NCBI GenBank assembly: GCA_021779935.1
Contig: JAJXZT010000040.1
Location: forward strand, 1 to 64,000
DNA from: Acidobacteriota bacterium
Lineage (GTDB): Bacteria > Acidobacteriota > Terriglobia > Terriglobales > Acidobacteriaceae
Length of the DNA: 64,000 nucleotides
Direction: 5' to 3'
The translations under genes were made by a program, and so were the position numbers. Position 1 is the stretch's first letter, and the number at the start of each line of letters is the position of its first letter. Under the pieces are notes generated by a model. The model did no database searches. It saw nothing but the letters and a program-made list of their open reading frames with translations, and was not told where the DNA came from. Below are positions 1-7,488 of the stretch, piece by piece.

Positions 1-106
1 ACTGAAATAGCCCCAGTTCCGCTCGTTTCTTGCGAACGAACATTCGCCACCAAGCCTGCTCAGGAAAACCAAGAACCGCCCCGATCACACCCGCACACGC
101 AGTCGG

Positions 107-415
107 TTACTCAGACAGGCTCCTAGTCTCTATCGGCGTAGCAATATCGTCCGATCTATTTGGCAATGACTGCTCGGCTTGGCGCGTGACTCGTTCAATT
201 TCTTCCGGCTGGATCTCTGCCTCAACCCCGCCAACTCTTATTCTGGTGATGGAAGCCGCGAATGGACTGATTAATACTATGCCTAGAAGGATCAGCGACG
301 TCGTATCGACGACGACTCCGCTGACGTTGAAAGCATGACAGACCAGCATAGTCATGCTAGTCAACAATACTAACCACCATAAGTGCTTCACAATGAGTCG
401 CCGAAAGTTATCCAT
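107..415 (-). CDS. Small two-helix membrane protein of unknown function
   Basis: The 102-residue product has two hydrophobic segments (about residues 10-30 and 36-56). A polar C-terminal tail follows, holding the motif IRVGGVEAEIQPEEIE. The topology suggests an inner-membrane protein with a cytoplasmic tail. It lies 51 bp downstream of the HEPN-like gene on the same strand, so the two are probably co-transcribed. I recognise no family. The VGGVEAEI stretch after a TM hairpin resembles membrane parts of some stress or defence proteins, but this is only an impression. Confidence 0.6.
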   Translation of the reverse strand: MDNFRRLIVKHLWWLVLLTSMTMLVCHAFNVSGVVVDTTSLILLGIVLISPFAASITRIRVGGVEAEIQPEEIERVTRQAEQSLPNRSDDIATPIETRSLSE

Positions 416-466
416 GCTGTTGGTCTCGTCATCTAAATTCGTAAGGCGAAGTACCGGGCGAGCACC

Positions 467-1372
467 TTACCAAACGGGTTTGGTCACTTTTCGCACACCG
501 TTGATAAGCTCAGTCATCTCTTCAGCCACGGGTTCTTTGCCGGTGGCGTGCACTGCTCGGTTCCGCAGATCACCAAGGCGCTGGATGAAACGCCAGCCTG
601 CCGTTTCAAGCACTAATGCTTTCTTAAGGGCGTCATTCAAAACACTGATAGTTGGGCTTGATCTCGGTATTGTTATTGAGTGCCTTGCGGCCACAGCGTG
701 CAGATGACGCTCAAGTGTCACTCCAGCAAGAGCGCCGGCAGCGCGCACGTGTCCTTTCTTAAGTAGCTCTTCGGAGGCATCTAGTTCATTGCCGAATAAT
801 TCGGCTTCCATTGTTTCACGTAAGTCAGATAAAACAGAATCCAGTCGATCAAGACAGGATTGCAAAATCCATAGCTGGTTCCGAAATTTAGCGCTAAACG
901 CCGCTCTTGGATTTATTACTTCCTCTGTTATCATCCCGCGAATGCGAGTAACCCGAAGCCCGAGGAGGTAATCACTGATCGTATAGGTCAAGATGTCTAT
1001 CGTTTTGTCATTGCGCTTCTCAATCTTGTACTGCTCCACAAATTCCGCGTATCGGTCCGGCAAGATGAGCTTCACGAGCGGTAGTGCTTGTGTGTACCAA
1101 GATTGATACTGAGCTTCGAATGGCAGGGTACGGATCGGGTTGGTTGGTTTTTTGGCACTTATGGTATCTTTCGCCTTGGAGGTGAGCGCTTTTGCACCGT
1201 CGGGAGCCAGCTCACTTTTGAAAAGTTTGGCCCCTTGTTTCAACAGGTCCATCACGCTCTTCTTAATTTGCTCTCTGGTAACTACCAATTTCACCTCCGG
1301 TTCCGGGCCATTAGACACCGTTTGATCACAGTACACAATACAGCCGACAATCCGATAGATTCGCTCCCGCAT
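467..1372 (-). CDS. Hypothetical protein with C-terminal HEPN-like motif
   Basis: This is a soluble protein of 301 residues with no signal peptide or TM segment. The N-terminal 60 residues are Lys-rich and the middle is helical. The C-terminal third reads like a DUF4145/HEPN-type helical bundle: AGALAGVTLERHL, then a loop, then RNRAVH at residues 270-275. R-N-x3-H fits the R-x4-6-H motif of HEPN domains, many of which are RNases in toxin-antitoxin and defence systems. The family match comes from motif reading only. The start could be the ATG at 1372 or a later codon before the conserved VKLVVTREQIKKS. It is followed by a small membrane protein gene. Confidence 0.7.
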   Translation of the reverse strand: MRERIYRIVGCIVYCDQTVSNGPEPEVKLVVTREQIKKSVMDLLKQGAKLFKSELAPDGAKALTSKAKDTISAKKPTNPIRTLPFEAQYQSWYTQALPLVKLILPDRYAEFVEQYKIEKRNDKTIDILTYTISDYLLGLRVTRIRGMITEEVINPRAAFSAKFRNQLWILQSCLDRLDSVLSDLRETMEAELFGNELDASEELLKKGHVRAAGALAGVTLERHLHAVAARHSITIPRSSPTISVLNDALKKALVLETAGWRFIQRLGDLRNRAVHATGKEPVAEEMTELINGVRKVTKPVW

Positions 1373-1410
1373 AGTACTTAACAGAATATCCGTTATCGGA
1401 CATTACATAT

Positions 1411-2013
1411 ATGATGCGCTCTCACAACATGTTGACCGTCTTAGCCCTCTCGATTCTGTTGATGGCGGGACTTGGCTGCAACTCGAAGCCTGCTCAGCCG
1501 CCCCGCCCTGACGTGGTTCCCACTCAGGCTGTCTGGGTACCCGCCCCCGACCAAGGCGGCAGCTTCCTGCAGTGCGACACCGACACGAAGCACAACGTCA
1601 ACCGTTGCCTTGCCTACAACGAATTTACCGGCGACGTGGAGGCTGGCGGATTCTACCAACTGGAAGGCTTGGCGCGCGCCGCCACTCCGGAGGAACTTCA
1701 TATCCGCTCGTTCGATGGCACACGAATTGGGCTCATCAACGGAACGCTCGCCCCGGTTCCGCCGATACGTCCCGAAGGCGTCCCCCCGACGACCACGTTT
1801 GCCAACGGGCTGTTCTTCTCCTGCGGAGGCGTCCATGCGGGGGCTATCGACTGCGTGATCTACCGTCCCGATGGACATGTGTACTATGCCGGAAGTTTCG
1901 CCTACCGGAACATGGGCGGCGACGCCACTCCCACGGCTACAGCCATCAAATATTTCCACCTGAGCGACAGGACGATCCATCTTGAAGATGGCGACAAGCT
2001 GGTGGCAAAGTAG
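1411..2013 (+). CDS. Putative exported lipoprotein
   Basis: The 200-residue protein has an N-terminal hydrophobic segment (residues 8-20) ending in AGLGCNS. This resembles a lipobox, although the -3 position is Gly rather than Leu, so processing by signal peptidase II is uncertain. The mature part is Pro-rich at first and then contains four spaced cysteines (FLQCDTD, NRCLAYN, FSCGG, IDCVIY) that could form two disulfides. No known domain is recognised. The ATG pair at 1411 is the only start preceding the signal sequence. It is divergent from the HEPN-like gene, 38 bp apart. Confidence 0.65.
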   Translation: MMRSHNMLTVLALSILLMAGLGCNSKPAQPPRPDVVPTQAVWVPAPDQGGSFLQCDTDTKHNVNRCLAYNEFTGDVEAGGFYQLEGLARAATPEELHIRSFDGTRIGLINGTLAPVPPIRPEGVPPTTTFANGLFFSCGGVHAGAIDCVIYRPDGHVYYAGSFAYRNMGGDATPTATAIKYFHLSDRTIHLEDGDKLVAK

Positions 2014-2033
2014 TTCCGTTGGATATCGTACGC

Positions 2034-2558
2034 TTACTTTGGCAGATCAACCGAAGGCGACTGTACCTGCTTGCACGGCACCGAAAGATCCATACGTTTC
2101 TCAAACTCGCTTTTGGAGTTGTACGCACAATACAAGACGGCGCGAACTTTTCCTCGTAGACGTTGAATCCTTCGTGGGCACACTGAACTGGCCCACCCGT
2201 GAGCGATATCACCTATTGGAACAATATCTAGTATTTCCTGTTGCAGAGATAAAGTGCGAGTTCTCGATGGCGGCACATCCAGACACGGGCCGACGGATTC
2301 CCATCCTAGTTTCTGGTCCCACATCTGAATGTCCAGTGATTGCAAGGTGGGTTTCTCGCTACCGCTTAGCGCAAGCGTAATGGGGCGTCTGCTGACGTTC
2401 TTTACCCGCACGGTGACTTCAAAACCGTACGCGGTCGGAGATAGTTTCTCGATAGTGACTGCCACCGTTGGAGACCTCGCTCTTTGGGCAGCCGACACGC
2501 CTGACCCTAACGCAAGCAACACTACCATCGCTATGTATCTCATGTATGTATTAGACAC
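2034..2558 (-). CDS. Exported protein of unknown function
   Basis: The 174-residue product starts with a signal peptide ending near SGVSAAQ (residues 18-25). The remainder is predicted mostly beta: VAVTIEKLSP, YGFEVTVRVKNVSRRPITLAL. The phrase VRVKNVSRRPITL is typical of immunoglobulin-like or DUF-type domains that describe intermolecular contacts in secreted proteins. Four cysteines lie in the C-terminal half. It stands alone and converges with the lipoprotein gene. No specific function can be assigned. Confidence 0.6.
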   Translation of the reverse strand: MSNTYMRYIAMVVLLALGSGVSAAQRARSPTVAVTIEKLSPTAYGFEVTVRVKNVSRRPITLALSGSEKPTLQSLDIQMWDQKLGWESVGPCLDVPPSRTRTLSLQQEILDIVPIGDIAHGWASSVCPRRIQRLRGKVRAVLYCAYNSKSEFEKRMDLSVPCKQVQSPSVDLPK

Positions 2559-2603
2559 CGAGAGGGACGAATTTACGGCGCAGAGGATCAGCCGAAGTCG
2601 CCC

Positions 2604-3032
2604 CTAGTACGGTCTTGAGAACGCCGCAGCCCAATCCTTGCCGGATTTCTGCACGCACACGGTGGTTTCGATTGTCTTCTCGTCGCCGCTTGGATAGGTG
2701 ACCAGGCAGGAGACGTTGACGTCTTCGCAGCTCTCCCAGTGATCGGCGACCCACTCGCGCTTGCGTTCCACCTTGCCGGTGGAGCAGGCGGTGACGCGCG
2801 TTCCCTTCGACGACCAGCGATGTTCCATGAAGCGGGTGGCGGCCGTGCGTCTGGTGGGAGCCAGCGACCATCCCGCGAGCGATGGCTGCGATACCGGCAC
2901 CGGACTCGCGGTCTGACGGGCCTCAACTTGGGAGATAGGGGAGATTGGTTTTCCGCGGCCCAGCCACACGGCTCCCGCCGCCAGCACCACCAATCCGAAA
3001 ACGACAGCCCACCCGACTTTGTCCCGGATCAT
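2604..3032 (-). CDS. Membrane-anchored hypothetical protein downstream of truB
   Basis: One N-terminal TM helix (GWAVVFGLVVLAAGAVWL) is followed by a Pro/Ser-rich linker and a small C-terminal domain with four cysteines (TACSTG, ESCEDVNVSC, TVCVQ). The ATG at 3032 has an AAGGG-type ribosome site just upstream. An alternative GTG at 3044 overlaps the truB stop as GTGA. Either way it is translated from the truB message. I recognise no family. Confidence 0.6.
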   Translation of the reverse strand: MIRDKVGWAVVFGLVVLAAGAVWLGRGKPISPISQVEARQTASPVPVSQPSLAGWSLAPTRRTAATRFMEHRWSSKGTRVTACSTGKVERKREWVADHWESCEDVNVSCLVTYPSGDEKTIETTVCVQKSGKDWAAAFSRPY

Positions 3033-3040
3033 CGTTCCCT

Positions 3041-3952
3041 TCACCTCACCGGCATCGGCTCATTGCTGCCGAACAGCACGACTTTCGGCTGAAACAGCGT
3101 CCCGGCGATCCTCTGGCAGACGGCCAGCAGCAATGACTGATCGGCAAAGACCTTGACCAGCGGAGCTTCCGACATCTCCGGCAGGTTTACGGCGCGCCCG
3201 TTACGCAGCAGCGCAATCGCCTCAGCCGAGGCCGTCACGCCGGGCATCGAGAGGAGGATTCGCCGCGGATGCACCAGCAATTCTGTTGGATGCGACATGG
3301 CGGCTTCCAATTGCTCCAAGGTGTGCGCATCCTCGAGGGCAAACTCCGCCACCTGCGTCCGGCGGAGCGCGATAAGGTGCGCACCCGTGCCAAGCGCCTG
3401 GCCGAGGTCGTGGGCAATGGATCGGACGTACGTCCCGGACGACACCTTGGCGCGGAACGTGGCCCGGTCGCCCTCGTAGCTCAGGATATCGAACTCCGGA
3501 ACCTCGACTTCCACGGCCTGCAGAGGAACGTCCTGCTTCTTGCGCGCCAGCTTGTAGGCTGGCACTCCCTGGATCTTTTTCGCCGAAAAAGGCGGAGGCG
3601 TTTGCAAAATTTTCCCACGAAACTTCCCTGCCGCCTCGCGCAATTCTTCGAGCGTTAACGACGCGGGGTCGCGGGGGTTGTCCGCGGCGATGGGCTCGCT
3701 TTCGGCGTCATAGGTTGAGGTGGCAAAGCCGAAGCGGATTTCGCCCTCGTATGCCTTGTTGGAGCCCGTATAGAACTGAGCCAGCCGCGTCATGCGGCCC
3801 AACACCAGCGGCAGCACGCCCGTCGCCATGGGGTCCAGCGTTCCCAGGTGTCCTACCGAGCGCTCGCCCAGCAGTCGCCGGACCCGCGACACCACGTCAT
3901 GCGAGGTGATGCCGCCGGGCTTATCGATCACGATTACGCCGTTAATGTCCAT
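3041..3952 (-). CDS. truB: tRNA pseudouridine(55) synthase TruB
   Basis: TruB converts U55 of the T-arm of tRNAs to pseudouridine in the cytoplasm. The 303-residue protein starts MDINGVIVIDKPGG, the usual TruB opening. It carries the catalytic motif GHLGTLDPMATGVLP with Asp40, then the family blocks KAYEGEIRFG, PPPFSAKKIQG, SSGTYVRSIAHDLG and LRRTQVAEF. A longer reading frame continues upstream to 4108, but family length and the conserved N-terminus fix the start at 3952. The gene is divergent from the rhomboid protease gene and overlaps or abuts the small membrane-protein gene downstream. Confidence 0.95.
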   Translation of the reverse strand: MDINGVIVIDKPGGITSHDVVSRVRRLLGERSVGHLGTLDPMATGVLPLVLGRMTRLAQFYTGSNKAYEGEIRFGFATSTYDAESEPIAADNPRDPASLTLEELREAAGKFRGKILQTPPPFSAKKIQGVPAYKLARKKQDVPLQAVEVEVPEFDILSYEGDRATFRAKVSSGTYVRSIAHDLGQALGTGAHLIALRRTQVAEFALEDAHTLEQLEAAMSHPTELLVHPRRILLSMPGVTASAEAIALLRNGRAVNLPEMSEAPLVKVFADQSLLLAVCQRIAGTLFQPKVVLFGSNEPMPVR

Positions 3953-4076
3953 TCCATTTGTATCGTGCCTGTTGGCGCGTCTGCGGTCAACACAAGTAGC
4001 GAAAAATCCCGTATCATGAACACTCAAGACCGTGGCCAGGCATACTCCCCCGGTGCCGCCCCGGTCCCACGAGCCT

Positions 4077-4832
4077 ATGATCCCGCTGAAGGATGATGCT
4101 CCGCGCATCTCGACGCCCTACATCAACTACTTCCTGCTGGCGCTCAATATCCTCGTGTTTCTGTTCGAGGTCGCCGTCGGGCACTCCGGGCAGCGCGACC
4201 TGGATCGGCTCATCTACCAGTTCGGAGTGGTGCCGGTCCGCGTCCCCATCATCCTCTTTAACCGAGGCTACGTCCCCTTCGACCTCGTCCAGCAGATGGG
4301 CACGCGATTTGTGCCCGTGATGGAAGGCATTCTGCCGATCTTCACGTCGATGTTCCTGCACGGCTCGTGGCTCCACCTGATCGCCAACATGTGGGCGCTC
4401 TGGATCTTTGGCGACAACGTGGAAGATCACCTGGGACACTTCCTCTACCTCGTGCTCTACCTCACCAGCGGAGTCGCAGGCAACCTGCTGCACACGGCCT
4501 TCAACCTCTATTCGCCGGTACCGGCGGTGGGAGCGAGCGGAGCCATTGCCGGCGTGATGGGAGCATACTTCGTCCTCTATCCGGGCGCGCGCGTGCTGAC
4601 GTGGGTTCCCTTCTTCTTTGTGTTCTTTGTGTGGCTGCCGGCGTGGATCGTGCTGGGCTACTGGTTCATCGCGCAATTCCTCAGCGGAGCCGCAACGGCC
4701 ATCGCCTCCACCAGCCGAACGATGGGAGGCGGCATCGCCTTCTGGGCACACGTCGGCGGATTCATCGCCGGCATCACACTCATCAAACTGCTGCCATCCC
4801 GTCCGCGAAGATACAGGTACTACGGATACTGA
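4077..4832 (+). CDS. Rhomboid family intramembrane serine protease
   Basis: This polytopic membrane protein (251 residues, about six to seven TM helices) cleaves TM segments of other proteins within the membrane. The sequence opens MIPLKDDAPR, a common bacterial rhomboid start. It contains HGSWLHLIANMW at residues 95-106, the nucleophile motif GASGAIAG with Ser154, and the catalytic His225 in AHVGGFIAG. The C-terminus is basic. The frame is open back to a GTG at 4032, but the conserved MIPL start is preferred; no clear Shine-Dalgarno is seen. The substrate is unknown. Confidence 0.92.
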   Translation: MIPLKDDAPRISTPYINYFLLALNILVFLFEVAVGHSGQRDLDRLIYQFGVVPVRVPIILFNRGYVPFDLVQQMGTRFVPVMEGILPIFTSMFLHGSWLHLIANMWALWIFGDNVEDHLGHFLYLVLYLTSGVAGNLLHTAFNLYSPVPAVGASGAIAGVMGAYFVLYPGARVLTWVPFFFVFFVWLPAWIVLGYWFIAQFLSGAATAIASTSRTMGGGIAFWAHVGGFIAGITLIKLLPSRPRRYRYYGY

Positions 4833-4842
4833 GTACTGGCCT

Positions 4843-5235
4843 TCAGTGCTTGCAGGCGCAGAAGCCGGCCCCTGTGCTGTTTCCGCCCTCTTTCAGATAG
4901 CGCGCCAGCGCTTCGTCGGCGGAGGTCACGCCCGGAACGACCACCGGTTGGATGCCCTGTGCCTTGAGTGCCTGTGCGGCGCCTCCGCCCATTCCTCCGC
5001 AGAGCACCACTCCGCAATCCTCCAGCAGTCCGACGATCCCCGTGTGGCTATGCTGGCCGTGTTCATGTTGGCCATCGTGGTTGCACAATCCCTGTGCGTG
5101 CGGCGTGCGATCGTTCGTTCTTACTTCCTGCCGGTTCGCCGACTCGCCTTCGACTTCGTAGATGATGAATCCCGCGCTTTGTCCAAAGTGCTGCGACATG
5201 GAAATCCCATCGACTGTTGCCACTGCTATTTTCAT
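4843..5235 (-). CDS. NifX/NafY-family (dinitrogenase Fe-Mo cofactor-type) protein, His-rich
   Basis: The 130-residue protein matches the small NifX/MTH1175 family that binds Fe-S or Fe-Mo clusters. It starts MKIAVATVDGISMSQHFGQS and has the glycine-rich core LCGGMGGGAAQALKAQGIQPVVV. A loop at about residues 50-65 is rich in His (HDGQHEHGQHSH), and the chain ends in CACKH; both could bind metal. A GGAG ribosome site precedes the ATG. No nif structural genes are in the window, so nitrogen fixation is not implied. It is downstream of a second family member on the same strand. Confidence 0.85.
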   Translation of the reverse strand: MKIAVATVDGISMSQHFGQSAGFIIYEVEGESANRQEVRTNDRTPHAQGLCNHDGQHEHGQHSHTGIVGLLEDCGVVLCGGMGGGAAQALKAQGIQPVVVPGVTSADEALARYLKEGGNSTGAGFCACKH

Positions 5236-5287
5236 AAGTACGCTCCGTGTTCGATATGAATGAATCTAATTTCCTGGGCCGTCATAC

Positions 5288-5668
5288 TCACGCGCCTTGC
5301 CCGGTCTTCCCGTGAATATGAAGCCCGTGCCCGCCGCTTGATGCCTTCCTGTCGTGCCGCAACTCTCCGCGCACATACATCCGGCGAAGTTCCGTTAGCG
5401 GAATGTCCGCGGGCGCCGACCAACCGTAGATGTGAGCATCCTTCAAATGCTGCAAGGCTCCTTCGCCGATGGCCGTAAAGACCACATCCTCGCAGCCGTG
5501 TTTCACAAGCATCTCCACCACGGTCTTGCCGTTCAGTCCCGTATTCTGGAAAAATTCACAAGTGTCCTTCTGCAGGTCAACCACCGCCAGCCACTTTGCC
5601 TTGCCGAAATGCGGTGAGAGTTTCGAATCCTCCCGTTTCAATAGCGTCATAAACCCGATTTTGCCCAT
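5288..5668 (-). CDS. NifX-like Fe-Mo cofactor-binding family protein
   Basis: This second small NifX/MTH1175-type protein (126 residues) has MGKIGFMTLLKREDSKLSPHFGKAKWLAVVDL and later LVKHGCEDVVFTAIGEGALQHLKDAHIYGW. The SPHFGKA block corresponds to SQHFGQS in the neighbour. The C-terminal tail contains HGLHIHGKTG, again His-rich. The start ATG at 5668 has an AGGAG site 9 bases upstream; an in-frame ATG further up is less well placed. It probably forms an operon with the NifX-like gene at 4843-5235 and is transcribed divergently from the PadR operon across a shared palindrome. Confidence 0.8.
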   Translation of the reverse strand: MGKIGFMTLLKREDSKLSPHFGKAKWLAVVDLQKDTCEFFQNTGLNGKTVVEMLVKHGCEDVVFTAIGEGALQHLKDAHIYGWSAPADIPLTELRRMYVRGELRHDRKASSGGHGLHIHGKTGQGA

Positions 5669-5724
5669 CACTGTTTCTCCTGCCATTGCATCGGCTCGCA
5701 CAATGTTGTAGCCGATATTTATCG

Positions 5725-5747
5725 TATAGATGTAATATACACCTATA
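5725..5747. promoter_or_regulatory. Near-perfect palindrome, probable PadR operator
   Basis: The 23-bp element has arms TATAG-x-TGTA and TACA-x-CTATA around a 3-bp centre, with a single mismatched pair. It sits in the divergent region between the NifX-like gene and the padR gene. PadR-family operators are typically AT-rich dyads with TGTA/TACA or ATGT/ACAT arms, so autoregulation and control of both sides are likely. The function is inferred; no binding data exist here. Confidence 0.65.
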
Positions 5748-5783
5748 TGATGGTTACTTCAGTGAACCGGAAGGACGCCTGAG

Positions 5784-6161
5784 ATGCCACGCGGGTTCTG
5801 CGCCCGGCACGGACGCAATCATCCATGCACTTGCGCCATGGGCAATGTCTATCGCTTCATTGAGCCGGTCCTGTTGCTCATGCTCAAGGAGAAAGGGCAC
5901 TCGTACGGCTACGATTTATCCGAGAGCCTGAAGGACTACGCCCTCACGGATGCCCGAATTGAACGCGCTGCCCTGTATCGCACGCTGCGAACGCTTGAAC
6001 AAAATGGATACGTGAAGTCAACATGGGATGTCGAGGGGGGCGGTCCGGCCCGGCGGGTCTATTCCCTTACCCGCAGCGGGCATGGCCATCTTCGCGAGTG
6101 GGCCGAAGTGATGGACCGGTTGTCGAAATCCATGAAGACGTTTGTGAAGAAGGCGATATGA
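5784..6161 (+). CDS. PadR family transcriptional regulator with Cys/His N-terminal extension
   Basis: The 125-residue protein contains a PadR winged-helix domain: YRFIEPVLLLMLKEKGHSYGYDLSE, then ALYRTLRTLEQNGYV, then RRVYSLTRSGHGHLREW. Before the fold comes a short extension with Cys6, His9, His13, Cys15 and Cys17 (CARHGRNHPCTC), which looks like a metal or redox site rather than a random lead. AAGGA lies about 8 bases before the ATG. The stop overlaps the next start (ATGA), so it is coupled to the thioredoxin-VKOR genes. It probably binds the 5725-5747 dyad. Confidence 0.88.
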   Translation: MPRGFCARHGRNHPCTCAMGNVYRFIEPVLLLMLKEKGHSYGYDLSESLKDYALTDARIERAALYRTLRTLEQNGYVKSTWDVEGGGPARRVYSLTRSGHGHLREWAEVMDRLSKSMKTFVKKAI

Positions 6162-6553
6162 ACATGAATTTGGTGTCACGCAAGACATTCATCCGGGCCG
6201 TACACTTCTCGGTGCTTATTGCCTCTGCACTATTCTGTTTCACGGCTTCGGCCGCCGCGCCCAAGTCCCATCGACTCGACGCTTTTGCGCAATGCCTTGC
6301 AACCAAGAAGGCGACCATGTACGGAAGCCTTCGCTGCCCGCATTGCGACGACCAGCGTGCCATCTTCGGCGACTCCTTCCGTTATGTGCCTTACATTGAG
6401 TGTTCCGTTGCGGGCAGTCGTAACATCTCGTTTGCCTGCGATTTGGCGCGCGTTCGCTACACGCCCACCTGGATCTTTGCCGATGGCGAGCGCAAGGTTG
6501 GCATATTGACGCTTCAGCAACTCAGCACAAAAACAGGGTGCCGGCTGCCATGA
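6158..6553 (+). CDS. Exported thioredoxin-fold partner of VKOR
   Basis: A signal peptide (residues 1-34, ending SAAAP) is followed by a small thioredoxin-like domain with the active site C60-P-H-C63 in MYGSLRCPHCDDQ. Further blocks are YVPYIECSVAG and YTPTWIFADGER, and the end is GCRLP. These blocks match the thioredoxin domain that is fused to VKOR in plants and cyanobacteria. Here it is a separate gene that overlaps both padR (ATGA) and the VKOR gene (ATGA). It likely oxidises cysteines of envelope proteins and is reoxidised by VKOR. Confidence 0.85.
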   Translation: MNMNLVSRKTFIRAVHFSVLIASALFCFTASAAAPKSHRLDAFAQCLATKKATMYGSLRCPHCDDQRAIFGDSFRYVPYIECSVAGSRNISFACDLARVRYTPTWIFADGERKVGILTLQQLSTKTGCRLP

Positions 6554-6987
6554 ATCGGATCCTTCTTTATCTCCTGATGGCTTTTTGCCTGATTGGCGCG
6601 GTGCTTTCCGCCTTCTCGCTACGTGCCCACTACTCCACGTCCACCACCGAGTACTGCGCCCTCGACGAGACTTTCAATTGCGACTATGTCAACCGCAGCT
6701 CGTACTCGAAGTTGCTTGGCGTGCCCGTCGCGCTCATTGGATTACTCGGCTACCTGTTGCTCTTCGGCATCTCGTTCCGCCGCGACCGCCTCTTCGCCAC
6801 GTTTCGCTTCGCAGCCTCCATCGTTGGTCTCGGCTTTGCGCTCTACCTCACGTACATCGAGGCTTATGTGCTCCTGACGTGGTGCCTGCTTTGTATCGGA
6901 TCGCTCATCGCGATTGCCACGATCACTATTCTCTCCGGCGTAGGATGGTTCCAACTCCAATCCGCCGGCAGACAGGCGAACTCCTGA
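6550..6987 (+). CDS. Vitamin K epoxide reductase (VKOR) family protein
   Basis: This integral membrane protein has 145 residues and four TM helices. VKOR homologues reoxidise a thioredoxin-like partner and pass electrons to quinone, replacing DsbB. The signature cysteines are Cys36 and Cys44 (YCALDETFNCDYVN) in the loop and the CxxC pair Cys112/Cys115 (WCLLCIG). The YSKLLGVPVALIGLLGY block is typical. The ATG at 6550 overlaps the preceding stop as ATGA; a GTG at 6538 is possible but less likely. It is translationally coupled to the exported thioredoxin. Confidence 0.93.
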   Translation: MNRILLYLLMAFCLIGAVLSAFSLRAHYSTSTTEYCALDETFNCDYVNRSSYSKLLGVPVALIGLLGYLLLFGISFRRDRLFATFRFAASIVGLGFALYLTYIEAYVLLTWCLLCIGSLIAIATITILSGVGWFQLQSAGRQANS

Positions 6988-6988
6988 C

Positions 6989-7444
6989 ATGGATTCTCTT
7001 TCTCAATGCGCGGTGGAAGCGCCACTTCGTCATCAGGCGCGGTTGAACCCATCCTGCATTGTCTGTGGCAGCCAGAATCCAAAAGGGCTCGCCATTCAAT
7101 TTCGCGTCGAAGCCGACGGTGCTCACGCCGAATGGATTCCATCGGGCGATTGGGAAAGTTTCCAGGGAGTCATCCACGGCGGAATCATCAGCACGGTTCT
7201 TGACGAAGCGATGTCGAAGGCAATCGTTGCCTGCGGATGGGAAGCTTTCACCGTCGATTTGCGTGTCCGGTTTCGCGGCCGCGTAACGCCCGGAGAGACT
7301 CTGCTGATTCGCGGCTGGATCGTCGATAAGCGGAAACGCCTTATCCGCGCCGAATCTGCCATAAGCACGCGCGATGGCGAGGAACGGGCGCACGCATGGG
7401 CTACTTTTCTGACGCCGCCGGCTGTGGCCGAGAAAACTCCCTAG
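6989..7444 (+). CDS. PaaI-type hotdog-fold thioesterase
   Basis: The 151-residue protein has a C-terminal hotdog domain of the PaaI/YbaW type, which hydrolyses acyl-CoA thioesters. The helix motif HGGIISTVLDEAM (His63, Gly64-65, Asp72) is the active-site region. An N-terminal CIVCGSQNPKGL block resembles a small metal knuckle found in related proteins. It starts one base after the VKOR stop and is therefore the last gene of the padR operon. Its substrate is unknown, and a link to disulfide chemistry is not obvious. Confidence 0.85.
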   Translation: MDSLSQCAVEAPLRHQARLNPSCIVCGSQNPKGLAIQFRVEADGAHAEWIPSGDWESFQGVIHGGIISTVLDEAMSKAIVACGWEAFTVDLRVRFRGRVTPGETLLIRGWIVDKRKRLIRAESAISTRDGEERAHAWATFLTPPAVAEKTP

Positions 7445-7488
7445 CTCTCCCCTGCCGGCGAATCATCCTCAGGCCGGTTTTTGACTTT

